Source: Gammaproteobacteria bacterium
GTDB lineage: Bacteria > Pseudomonadota > Gammaproteobacteria > Steroidobacterales > PWYM01
Direction: 5' to 3'
Assembly (NCBI GenBank): GCA_020832005.1
Contig: JAFIFN010000025.1
Location: 1-36,264, forward strand
DNA length: 36,264 bases
The notes beneath the pieces were generated by a model. The model was not told the origin of the DNA. It saw only the letters and a program-made list of their open reading frames with translations, and searched no databases. Both the position numbers and the translations under genes were made by a program. This document shows positions 8,907 through 15,753 of this stretch, piece by piece (position 1 is the stretch's first letter; each line of letters begins with the position of its first letter).

Positions 8907-10661
8907 GTGAACACGCTCTACAGTGCCCCTGTGCAGGACATCATGGCAGCCCTGATGGGTGCCGGCGAATTGCAGGGCTGGCACGGTGAGCTTGCAGCCG
9001 AAGACGTCAATGGCATCCTCGATGAGGCGGGTCGTTTCGCCGGCAATGTGATCGCGCCATTGAATGCGTCGGGCGATCGGGAAGGTATCCGGGTTGTCGA
9101 TGGCCGGGTGCATTGCGCGCAGGGATTCGCCCAGGCCTGGCAGCAGTTCAGTGGCGCCGGCTGGCCCGCGCTTGCGCAGCCGTGCGCTTATGGTGGCCAT
9201 GGCATGCCGGCAACGGTGCATGCGGCTGTCGCAGAACTTTGGGCCGGCGCCAATCTGGCTTTCGCGACCTGTCCGGAGCTGGCCGTCGGTGCGGTGCTGG
9301 CGCTTGAACACCACGGGTCGGAGGCCCTCAGGCAGGCTTTTCTGCCAGGCCTGATTGACGGCAGCTTCACCGCTACGATGTGTCTGTCGGAGCCGGCGGC
9401 GGGTTCCGATCTTGGTGCCATCCGAACTACAGCGCAGCCCGCCGGGGACCACTTTCTGCTGCGTGGCAGGAAGCTGTTCATTACCTGGGGCGATCACGAC
9501 CTCACCGAGCAGATCGTACACCTGGTGCTTGCACGCCTGCCCGATGCGCCGGCCGGCAGTCGCGGTTTGTCAATGTTCCTGATGCCTGCCGTGCTGGAAG
9601 AGGGCGATTCTGCGGGCCTTCGCAACGACATCGAACTCATCGGCACCGAATCCAAGATGGGCCTGCATGCCAGCCCGACCTGTGCATTGGCGTTAGGCCC
9701 GAATCATGGCGCCGTGGCCCACCTGGTGGGTGAGCCGCATGCAGGGTTGGCCTGCATGTTCACGATGATGAACCACATGCGCCTGGGTGTCGGCGTTCAG
9801 GCCAACGGAGTGGCGGCACGTGCAACCAGCGCGGCAGCGCTCTGGGCGCAGGAACGCGTGCAGGGCCGTACGCCTGAGAACGCAGCGTCGAAGGCCATCA
9901 TCGGCCACGCGGATGTGGCCCGCATGCTTGCAGACATGCAGACGCTGACCCAGGCGGGCCGCAGCCTCGCTCTGATGGCAGCACGGCGGATCGATGAGGC
10001 CGATGCCGGCAATGCTGCCGCAGCGGCGCAGGCGGCGTTGCTGACCCCGGTGGTCAAGGCTTGGTGCAGTGATATGGCCGAGGCGGTGTGCAGCATGGCG
10101 ATCCAGATTCATGGCGGCATGGGTTACGTCGAGGAGACCGGTGTCGCACAGTTGTATCGCGACGTGCGCGTCACCTCGATCTACGAAGGCACGAACGGCA
10201 TCCAGGCGCTGGATTTCCTGCGCCGCCGGGTGCTTGCCGATGAGGGTCATGCACTGGGCAGCTTGTTCGCTGACATCGACGGCTGGCTGCAAGACCAGGG
10301 CGTGCCTGAACGATGGCGCAGCGCGGTCAGCGATGCGCTCGAAGAGCTCCGTGCCACTGCCGGGCTTGCGATCAGGGCTGTCGGGCGCGATGGCCTTGAT
10401 CCCGGCTGGATCGCCGTAGATCTGTTGCGCCAGTGTGGTGAGCTGGTGGCTGCTGCCCTGCTGGTTCGAAACGCGTGCGTCGCAGTCCAGGGCGTTGCGC
10501 AACCGCCGCACTACCAGCAGCAGCGAGCTGCCGCGCTGGCTGACTGGGGTTTGCAGCTGCTGTTGCCACGCAGCGCAGCTTACGCGAGACGTATTCGCCT
10601 GGTCTGTGAGTCGTCGGGTCAATCCGAGTCGATACGCTGGCTGACCGAAGCCCCGGCGTGA
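8907..10661 (+). CDS. Acyl-CoA dehydrogenase, DmdC-like long form
   Basis: The GTG at 8907 gives 584 residues, the length of the long acyl-CoA dehydrogenase branch that includes 3-methylmercaptopropionyl-CoA dehydrogenase. The opening LYSAPVQDIMAAL matches this branch, which supports the GTG over later ATGs; GAGGCG lies about ten bases upstream. The FAD/substrate signature is MCLSEPAAGSDLG at about residues 160-172. The catalytic Glu is present as Glu427 in IYEGTNGIQALD. The enzyme would introduce a 2,3-double bond into an acyl-CoA and pass electrons to electron-transfer flavoprotein. It probably acts on the acyl-CoA made by the preceding oxidoreductase (inference). The gene ends 12 bases from the convergent stop of barrel protein B. 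I saw no strong terminator in that gap. Confidence 0.92.
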   Translation: MNTLYSAPVQDIMAALMGAGELQGWHGELAAEDVNGILDEAGRFAGNVIAPLNASGDREGIRVVDGRVHCAQGFAQAWQQFSGAGWPALAQPCAYGGHGMPATVHAAVAELWAGANLAFATCPELAVGAVLALEHHGSEALRQAFLPGLIDGSFTATMCLSEPAAGSDLGAIRTTAQPAGDHFLLRGRKLFITWGDHDLTEQIVHLVLARLPDAPAGSRGLSMFLMPAVLEEGDSAGLRNDIELIGTESKMGLHASPTCALALGPNHGAVAHLVGEPHAGLACMFTMMNHMRLGVGVQANGVAARATSAAALWAQERVQGRTPENAASKAIIGHADVARMLADMQTLTQAGRSLALMAARRIDEADAGNAAAAAQAALLTPVVKAWCSDMAEAVCSMAIQIHGGMGYVEETGVAQLYRDVRVTSIYEGTNGIQALDFLRRRVLADEGHALGSLFADIDGWLQDQGVPERWRSAVSDALEELRATAGLAIRAVGRDGLDPGWIAVDLLRQCGELVAAALLVRNACVAVQGVAQPPHYQQQRAAALADWGLQLLLPRSAAYARRIRLVCESSGQSESIRWLTEAPA

Positions 10662-10673
10662 ACGCCTCAGCGC

Positions 10674-11408
10674 TCAGATCCAGAGTTCAAATTCGATCCG
10701 GAAGTTCGGCGAGGGCGGCTTGATGCCCTTGGGAATGAACAGTCCCTGCAGCACCGAGGTGTTGTTACCCCAGTATCTCTGAATCATCTGGCCGCGGACA
10801 TTGGCGAAGCGGCCGGTGCCGCCGACGACGGCGCGCAGGAAGCGTGGATCGGCCTGCTGGTTGTCATGCTGCAGTCCCACGACCGAAAGCATGTCGGTTG
10901 GAGTCAGGTCCTCCGCGCTGACGACACCACCGAGATAGTAGTCCGTATGCGAGAGCAGATGCGGATCGGGCCTGGGCACATAAGGTCCATCCGACTTGTT
11001 GTTGATGACCACCCAGCCGCGATCGAAGAACGTACCTATAGGCTCGCGCTCAAAGTCCCAGTTCACGTCACGCTTGTCTTTGGGCTCCGGGATCGTGCCT
11101 CCGGGGTAGATGAGACCCTCGTGATACTGCATGCTGCCGCGCAGGTCACTCTGGCGAAACCCGGCGCGAAACCGGTCATGGTCCGGATGCTGTTCGGCGT
11201 AGTCCGGATGGCGATTCCACGCACCGTCTTCGTTGTCGTAGTTCGTATGTCCCAGGACCGCGACATCGATGGTAATCACTTCGCGTCGGCTGCCCGGGGC
11301 TGTCTGCGATGACTGCGCTGACGCCGCACGTCCTGCAAGCGCGCCGGTGAGCAGGCCCATCACACCGGCCATCACACCGCGGCGTCCGAATTTCGTTTTT
11401 GCAGTCAT
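10674..11408 (-). CDS. Tat-exported allene-oxide-cyclase/dirigent-like barrel protein B
   Basis: This close paralogue of protein A has 244 residues from the ATG at 11408; a GTG at 11414 would add two. GGGAG lies ten bases before the ATG. The signal has the twin arginines (FGRRGVMAG), a hydrophobic core and an ASA-Q cleavage context. The mature domain repeats the signature VGGTGRFANVRGQM and ends IEFELWI, as A ends IEFELWL. The N-terminal signals of A and B differ far more than the mature parts, so selection has kept the barrel. It is last in the minus-strand unit DoxX, C, B, with only 13 bases to the stop of C. The likely role is a periplasmic cofactor-free cyclase, isomerase or coupling-guide protein, which is inferred from the fold alone. 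Confidence 0.8.
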   Translation of the reverse strand: MTAKTKFGRRGVMAGVMGLLTGALAGRAASAQSSQTAPGSRREVITIDVAVLGHTNYDNEDGAWNRHPDYAEQHPDHDRFRAGFRQSDLRGSMQYHEGLIYPGGTIPEPKDKRDVNWDFEREPIGTFFDRGWVVINNKSDGPYVPRPDPHLLSHTDYYLGGVVSAEDLTPTDMLSVVGLQHDNQQADPRFLRAVVGGTGRFANVRGQMIQRYWGNNTSVLQGLFIPKGIKPPSPNFRIEFELWI

Positions 11409-11427
11409 GTTCACTCAACTCCCGTAT

Positions 11428-12081
11428 TCAGGTCAGGTGCCATAGCTCAAAGCGCAGCCGAAAGTTCGGCGACGGTGGAGATACGCCAGAGGGCAGGGCG
11501 AGCCCGCGCAGGCCCGTGCTGTTACGGCCGATGCGACGCTGTGTGACAGAGCCCTTGGCGGTGGCGAATCTGCCAGTACCGCCTGCAACCGCCCGCACGA
11601 CAATGTCGTCCGGCGGCACACCATTCTCCATGCCGGTCGTGGTCAGCATGTCCGTGGGCGTGAGGTCCTGTGCCGACACCGTTCCGCCGAGGTAATAATC
11701 GGCGAAGGACAGCAGATGCGGATCTGGCCTTGGCTCGTCCGGGCCGTCCGTACGGTTGTTGATGATCACCCAGCCGCGGCTGAAAAAGCTGCCCATGGGA
11801 GGCTGCTCGAAGCGCCAGACCACGGCGTTGTAGTCATCATCGGGCGGCTCCGGGATCGTTCCGGCAGCGTATACCAGCCCCTCGAAGTAGAACGTGGTGC
11901 CGCGAACATCACTTTGCCGGAAGCCCTCCAAGGCCTTTCCGGGAACGTCATCGCGAAAGTCAGGATGCATGTTCCAGGCGCCGCGCCGGTTGCTGTAGTT
12001 CGTGTGGCCGAGTACCGCGACATCGACCTCGACGATCTCGTGACGGGCACCTGTCGCATCGCCGTAGTTCTTATCGTTCAA
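11428..12081 (-). CDS. Allene-oxide-cyclase/dirigent-like barrel protein C, no signal peptide
   Basis: This is the third paralogue, more diverged: it shares VDVAVLGHTNY, GFRQSD-RG, TIPEP, the RPDPHLLS-DYYLGG block and AGGTGRFATAKG, but has changes between these. I choose the TTG at 12081 (217 residues), because GGAG lies seven bases upstream and the gene then clears the DoxX stop by 26 bases. An ATG at 12168 would overlap DoxX by about 60 bases and adds no signal-like sequence. Either way, no Tat or Sec signal is visible, unlike A and B. In the glycine signature the usual Arg-Gly is Lys-Gly (TAKGS). The protein is therefore predicted to be cytoplasmic and may act on the same skeleton after uptake, or form mixed oligomers. 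Function unknown. Confidence 0.75.
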   Translation of the reverse strand: MNDKNYGDATGARHEIVEVDVAVLGHTNYSNRRGAWNMHPDFRDDVPGKALEGFRQSDVRGTTFYFEGLVYAAGTIPEPPDDDYNAVVWRFEQPPMGSFFSRGWVIINNRTDGPDEPRPDPHLLSFADYYLGGTVSAQDLTPTDMLTTTGMENGVPPDDIVVRAVAGGTGRFATAKGSVTQRRIGRNSTGLRGLALPSGVSPPSPNFRLRFELWHLT

Positions 12082-12107
12082 TGGTAGTCTCCAGCGTGGT
12101 TGTGCAG

Positions 12108-12536
12108 TCAGAATTTCGGCGTACGTTGGGGGCGAAAGATCTCGCGAAATGCGTCTCGATATCCCCACAGAAGCACCAGGTTGAGAATCAGCACGACAAC
12201 ACCGTCGGCGATCTGGGCCTGATAGATCGTAATCAGGAAGATCACGATATTGACGGTAACGGGTGTCAGCAGTACCAGGCCAGCTACGACGAAGCGATTG
12301 CTCAGAAGCATGATGCCACCAGCAACCTGCAGCGCCTTCACAAAGGCGAAATAGCCGCCAGGAATCATCAACTCGAGAAACTCATGGCTGTTGCCAAGCG
12401 CGACAAGCTCGAAAAAGTAGTTGAGTCCGGCAAACAGGTAGAAAGCACCGACGAGAATACGCGCCGCATGCAGCACGGCAGTGCCAGTTCGTGCACGCCA
12501 GTCGATTGCTGTGCTCGCCGCGCGGATGGCGTTCAT
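12108..12536 (-). CDS. DoxX-like four-helix membrane protein
   Basis: A 142-residue membrane protein starts at the ATG at 12536, which has a strong GGAGGGGGGATCGA upstream. A much longer reading to 13145 adds about 200 Arg/Pro-rich residues that overlap the divergent hydratase gene and is not credible. Four hydrophobic segments are visible, the first being RILVGAFYLFAGLNYFF, typical of the DoxX/YphA family. Members are linked to quinone or thiosulfate redox chemistry, or are simply found beside oxidative pathways; no catalytic motif can be assigned here. It leads the unit with barrel proteins C and B. The palindrome at 12651-12665 is 115 bases upstream. Confidence 0.8.
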   Translation of the reverse strand: MNAIRAASTAIDWRARTGTAVLHAARILVGAFYLFAGLNYFFELVALGNSHEFLELMIPGGYFAFVKALQVAGGIMLLSNRFVVAGLVLLTPVTVNIVIFLITIYQAQIADGVVVLILNLVLLWGYRDAFREIFRPQRTPKF

Positions 12537-12650
12537 TCGATCCCCCCTCCGCAAAGATGCCTGTGCCCTGGATCGCACACTGCTTCGATGCGTGGCGTTT
12601 ATCCTTGCACGGTCGTTGTGCCAGCGGCAGTGTTTGTTGAGCACTCTCAG

Positions 12651-12665
12651 ATAACTGAGAGTTAT
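12651..12665. promoter_or_regulatory. Palindromic operator candidate, copy 2 (ATAA-N7-TTAT)
   Basis: ATAACTGAGAGTTAT is a perfect inverted repeat (ATAAC-N5-GTTAT) with T-N11-A spacing. It is followed by GGGCTT. It lies 115 bases before DoxX and about 258 before the hydratase gene. It overlaps another palindrome centred four bases to the left, so two proteins or two binding modes may compete here. Confidence 0.7.
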
Positions 12666-12858
12666 GGGCTTTCGAACCTGCCTGCGCCCGTTATCTCGGT
12701 TGCGGTTATGCCCCCGAGCCGCGAAGATATTGGCGGTCTGTGCTGCTGACCGGCAAGCTGTCGCCTTATGGCCGGGAAATCCAGCAAATCGTCCGTCACG
12801 GTCGCCGGCGCCATTGGCTCGCCAGGCCGGCGGGTGCTCGGAGAATTGCATTGTGCCT

Positions 12859-12894
12859 GCGCTCGGCGGCGTATATGCGCTCGGCGGCGTATAT
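12859..12894 (+). repeat. Perfect 18-base tandem duplication
   Basis: The unit GCGCTCGGCGGCGTATAT occurs twice head to tail (12859-12876 and 12877-12894), ending 28 bases before the chosen GTG of the hydratase gene. The unit length is a multiple of three, so if translation began further upstream it would add six in-frame residues. It may be a recent slip duplication in the leader. Confidence 0.9.
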
Positions 12895-12922
12895 CTGTCC
12901 AGGATTTCACGGACGCAAGCGC

Positions 12923-13714
12923 GTGAGCGCAAGACAGGCGCAGTTACAGCAGCTTGCTGCGGCACTGATCGCAGCGCGCAGGGGCTGGCGCAGCATTGGC
13001 CACGACCGCGCAGTCCTCCCGCGTGACCTGGCGGAGGCCTATGCAGTTGCCGCGCGGGTGGCTGCGGACTCGGCGCCGCATTGCGGCTGGAAAGTCGGCG
13101 CGACCTCGAAGCGAGCTTGGCAGATGCTTGGGCTGCAGGCGCCATTCTTCGGCCGCATCAGCGAGCGCTGGGTATGCCAGTCTGGGGCCGTGATCGGCTG
13201 TCGGGCAGGCACGCTGTCGCTGGAAGCCGAGATCGGTGCCGTGCTGGATGAGGCGGCGCTGGAGAAGCTGGCCGCAGGCGTGCCGGCAGCCATGGCGCTT
13301 TCGCAGATCTTTCCCGTGATCGAGATCAACCGTCCCGACTTTGCCGAGCCCTTCGCCGCCGGCGGTCTTTGCCTGATCGCCGATAATGGTGTCAATCGCG
13401 GCCTTATCCTGCCGGCACACGATACGCTGTGGAGTGCACAGCAGGCACAGCGTGCAGTGGTCGATGTCACCATGAATGGCGAGGTGGCTGCTCGGGGCGA
13501 GGCAACACAGGTGCTGGACGGCCAACCACTTTCGGCCGTGGACTGGCTGTATCGAACCCTGCCGGAATTCGGCCTGGCCCTGCAGCCTGGCGACTTGGTG
13601 GCGACCGGCGCCATGATGCCGCCGCTGGAGGTCCGGCCCGGCGACCAGGTGGTTTTCGAGTTCCAGGAGGGTGCCCGTATGGCCGTCGATATCACGGCAA
13701 ATGAGGCCGCCTAG
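12923..13714 (+). CDS. 2-keto-4-pentenoate hydratase-family protein
   Basis: The GTG at 12923 gives 263 residues, the normal length for MhpD-type hydratases. Longer in-frame starts back to 12740 add an unrelated Arg-rich leader that carries the tandem repeat. Metal-binding residues of this fold are visible as Glu101 and Glu103 in LEAEIG and Glu134 in FPVIEIN. GWKVGATSKRAWQMLGL and PPLEVRPGDQVVFEF also match the family. Such enzymes add water to a 2-hydroxy-dienoate from ring meta-cleavage to give a 4-hydroxy-2-oxoacid; related members decarboxylate 4-oxalocrotonate. It opens the operon containing a ring-cleavage dioxygenase homologue and a DapA-type aldolase, which together resemble a meta-cleavage lower pathway. 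The ribosome binding site is weak. Confidence 0.83.
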   Translation: MSARQAQLQQLAAALIAARRGWRSIGHDRAVLPRDLAEAYAVAARVAADSAPHCGWKVGATSKRAWQMLGLQAPFFGRISERWVCQSGAVIGCRAGTLSLEAEIGAVLDEAALEKLAAGVPAAMALSQIFPVIEINRPDFAEPFAAGGLCLIADNGVNRGLILPAHDTLWSAQQAQRAVVDVTMNGEVAARGEATQVLDGQPLSAVDWLYRTLPEFGLALQPGDLVATGAMMPPLEVRPGDQVVFEFQEGARMAVDITANEAA

Positions 13715-13816
13715 CCTGGCAGGTTATGGGCGCGGGTAAAAAAGCAATTTGTATTTCAGGGTCGGGCCTGTCGAGAATCAGGCTCGGACGCTCACAAGAC
13801 TAGGGAAGGGGGACGG

Positions 13817-14863
13817 GTGCTTCAGGAAAGAATCGAGGAAAAATGGATCCGGGCGTTCATCCGAACCTTCGAGCTGTGTGAGGTGACCGCCGGGGATGAG
13901 GTTGTCATCCTCTCCGAGACCCAGTCACGTGCCATCAATGTCCAGCTGGCCGAACTGGCGCTGCTGCGCATGGGCGCACGCCCCTGCCATGTGGTCATGC
14001 CCACGCCGGCCCAGGAGGCGCCCGTACCGGTACGTTCCACGGGCTCCACGCACGCGCTCGATGGCCTGAAACCCGTGCTGGCCGCGCTGACCAGTGTCAG
14101 CTTCATCGCCGATCTCACTGTTGAAGGCATCATGCATGCGCCGGAAACACCCAAGATACTGGGCTCGGGAGCGCGCGCACTCTACATCAGCAATGAACAC
14201 CCGGAGGCTTTGGAGCGCCTGCAGCCTGATCCGGTGCTGTTTCCCAAGATACAGAAAGGTCGCGACCTGATGCTCGGGGCCAGCCGCATGCATGTCGCCT
14301 CCAGCGCCGGCACCGATCTGACGGTCGTCCTGGCCGGCGCACGGGTCGGCGGCAATTTCGGCGTGGCAACCCGCCCCGGTCAGCTGGCGAGCTGGCCAGG
14401 TGGCATCTGCAGTTGCTTCCCGCCTGCCGGCTCGGTGAACGGCACGCTGGTGCTTGACGCCGGTGATATCAACCTCACTTTCAAGCGCTACCTCGAACGC
14501 CCCATCCGGCTGACGATCAAGGATGATTTCGTCACGGACATCGAGGGCGATGGGCTGGATGCGGACCTGATGCGCAGCTACTTCGAAGCCTGGGGAGATC
14601 GCAATGCCTACGGAGTCTCACATGTGGGCTGGGGCATGAATCCGGCGGCTCGATGGGATGCGCTGGTTATGTATGACAAGCGCGATACCAACGGCACCGA
14701 ACAACGCGCATTCGCCGGCAATTTTCTTTACTCGACCGGCGCGAACCCCTCTGCGGAGCGCTATACGCTTGGGCATTTCGATCTGCCCGTCCGTCACTGC
14801 GATATCTCGCTCGACGACACTGTGGTAGCGATTCAGGGTCGCCTGCAGGGCGAACTGGCCTGA
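13817..14863 (+). CDS. NicX-like extradiol-type dioxygenase (2,5-dihydroxypyridine 5,6-dioxygenase homologue)
   Basis: The GTG at 13817, after AAGGGGGACGG, gives 348 residues. The sequence follows the nicotinate-pathway enzyme NicX, which belongs to the aminopeptidase-T-like fold and opens the ring of 2,5-dihydroxypyridine with iron and oxygen. Shared blocks are GTLVLDAGDI, GVSHVGWGMNP, GNFLYSTG and HFDLPVRHCDISLDD. The residues I align with the iron ligands of NicX (recalled as two His and one Asp) are His269, His320 and Asp322, and all are present. The substrate need not be a pyridine, because no nicotinate hydroxylase, maleamate amidase or maleate isomerase is in view. The next gene is an alpha/beta hydrolase, as expected if the ring-opened product needs hydrolysis. 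The 102 bases upstream hold only a GGTTATGGG half-site at 13732-13740. Confidence 0.82.
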   Translation: MLQERIEEKWIRAFIRTFELCEVTAGDEVVILSETQSRAINVQLAELALLRMGARPCHVVMPTPAQEAPVPVRSTGSTHALDGLKPVLAALTSVSFIADLTVEGIMHAPETPKILGSGARALYISNEHPEALERLQPDPVLFPKIQKGRDLMLGASRMHVASSAGTDLTVVLAGARVGGNFGVATRPGQLASWPGGICSCFPPAGSVNGTLVLDAGDINLTFKRYLERPIRLTIKDDFVTDIEGDGLDADLMRSYFEAWGDRNAYGVSHVGWGMNPAARWDALVMYDKRDTNGTEQRAFAGNFLYSTGANPSAERYTLGHFDLPVRHCDISLDDTVVAIQGRLQGELA

Positions 14864-14883
14864 TCGCTCTCGACCACCCAGGT

Positions 14884-15753
14884 ATGAAGCTCAAGACACT
14901 CACACTGGGTCCACCGCCTAAAATCGCGGTGGACGTTGCGGGCAACGGGCCCCTGGTCATTCTGTTGCATGGTATTGGCGGCAACAGACTGAACTGGCGC
15001 CAGCAACTGCAGAGCCTGGCACCGGAGTTCACCGCTGTCGCCTGGGATGCTCGCGGCTACGGTGCTAGCGAGGATTACGAGGGGGCGCTGGATTTCGCTG
15101 ATTTCAGTGCAGACCTGCAGCGCGTGATCGATGCTTTCGGTTGCCGGCGGGCCCACCTGGTCGGCCTGTCGATGGGCGGGCGTATTGCACTGGACTTCTA
15201 TGGTCGCGCGCCCGACCATGTGGCGTCGTTGGTGCTGGCCGATACCAGCGCAGGTACAGAGACGACACGTTCACGCTCAGCGCTTGACGAGGTGTTGCGA
15301 CTGCGACAAAAGCCGCTGCTCGATGGACAGACGCCGGTGGAGATGGGCTACGGTATGGCGCAACACCTCGTGGCACCGAATGCCAGCGTCGCGGCTGTCC
15401 AGTCGGTCATCGACAGTTTCGCGGCCCTGCGCAAGGCCTCCTACCTCAAGACGCTTGATACCGTGACCCGCTACACTGCGTTCCCGCCCTTCGGGAGCAT
15501 CAAGGTGCCCACACTGGTGATGGTCGGTGAGCACGACAGGATCGCGACCCCCGACTACGCGCGCAGCATGGCCGCAGCGATTCCCGACGGACAGTTCTGC
15601 CTGCTGCCCGATGCCGGGCACCTCAGCAACCTGGAAAACCCGGACGCGTTCGATCGTGCGCTTCTCGCGTTTCTGCGACGTCACGCCGGGGCTGCCGATA
15701 CGCCGCCGCGCGGCGCGGAGGAGATGGAATCAGATCGATCGGCGCGAGTATGA
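14884..15753 (+). CDS. Alpha/beta hydrolase (NicD/PcaD-like)
   Basis: This 289-residue protein has a full alpha/beta-hydrolase triad: Ser96 in the elbow GLSMGG, Asp218 in GEHDR and His246 in AGHLSN. The oxyanion segment is LLHGIGGNRLNW. The overall pattern resembles 3-oxoadipate enol-lactonase and N-formylmaleamate deformylase (NicD). The position 20 bases after a NicX-like gene suggests that it hydrolyses the ring-opened product, as NicD does after NicX, but the substrate is unproved. The last 20 residues or so are charged and look like an added tail. The stop overlaps the start of the next gene in an ATGA arrangement, so translation is coupled. The ribosome binding site is weak. Confidence 0.86.
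   Translation: MKLKTLTLGPPPKIAVDVAGNGPLVILLHGIGGNRLNWRQQLQSLAPEFTAVAWDARGYGASEDYEGALDFADFSADLQRVIDAFGCRRAHLVGLSMGGRIALDFYGRAPDHVASLVLADTSAGTETTRSRSALDEVLRLRQKPLLDGQTPVEMGYGMAQHLVAPNASVAAVQSVIDSFAALRKASYLKTLDTVTRYTAFPPFGSIKVPTLVMVGEHDRIATPDYARSMAAAIPDGQFCLLPDAGHLSNLENPDAFDRALLAFLRRHAGAADTPPRGAEEMESDRSARV

Larger units (their letters stand above)
12537..12922. other. Divergent intergenic control region between DoxX and hydratase genes
   Basis: This 386-base stretch holds no credible gene. It contains an operator-like palindrome, a second overlapping inverted repeat at 12644-12661 (CTCTCAG-ATAA-CTGAGAG), two further GTTAT half-sites at 12690 and 12705, and a perfect 18-base tandem duplication near the hydratase start. 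It should drive DoxX leftward and the long catabolic operon rightward. Confidence 0.6.

Noticed and set aside
7709-9521. Long minus-strand frames opposite the oxidoreductase and acyl-CoA dehydrogenase genes
   Set aside because: They overlap well-supported genes, show no family motifs and have composition typical of antisense frames.
12740-12922. N-terminal extension of the hydratase gene
   Set aside because: The added residues do not resemble the family, include the tandem duplication, and the protein has normal length from the GTG at 12923.
12537-13145. N-terminal extension of the DoxX gene
   Set aside because: The extra 200 residues are Arg/Pro-rich, overlap the divergent hydratase gene and the control region, and the ATG at 12536 has a strong ribosome binding site.
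13732-13740. GGTTATGGG half-site before the NicX-like gene
   Set aside because: No left half at the T-N11-A distance, and TTATGG-type words are not rare enough alone to claim an operator.
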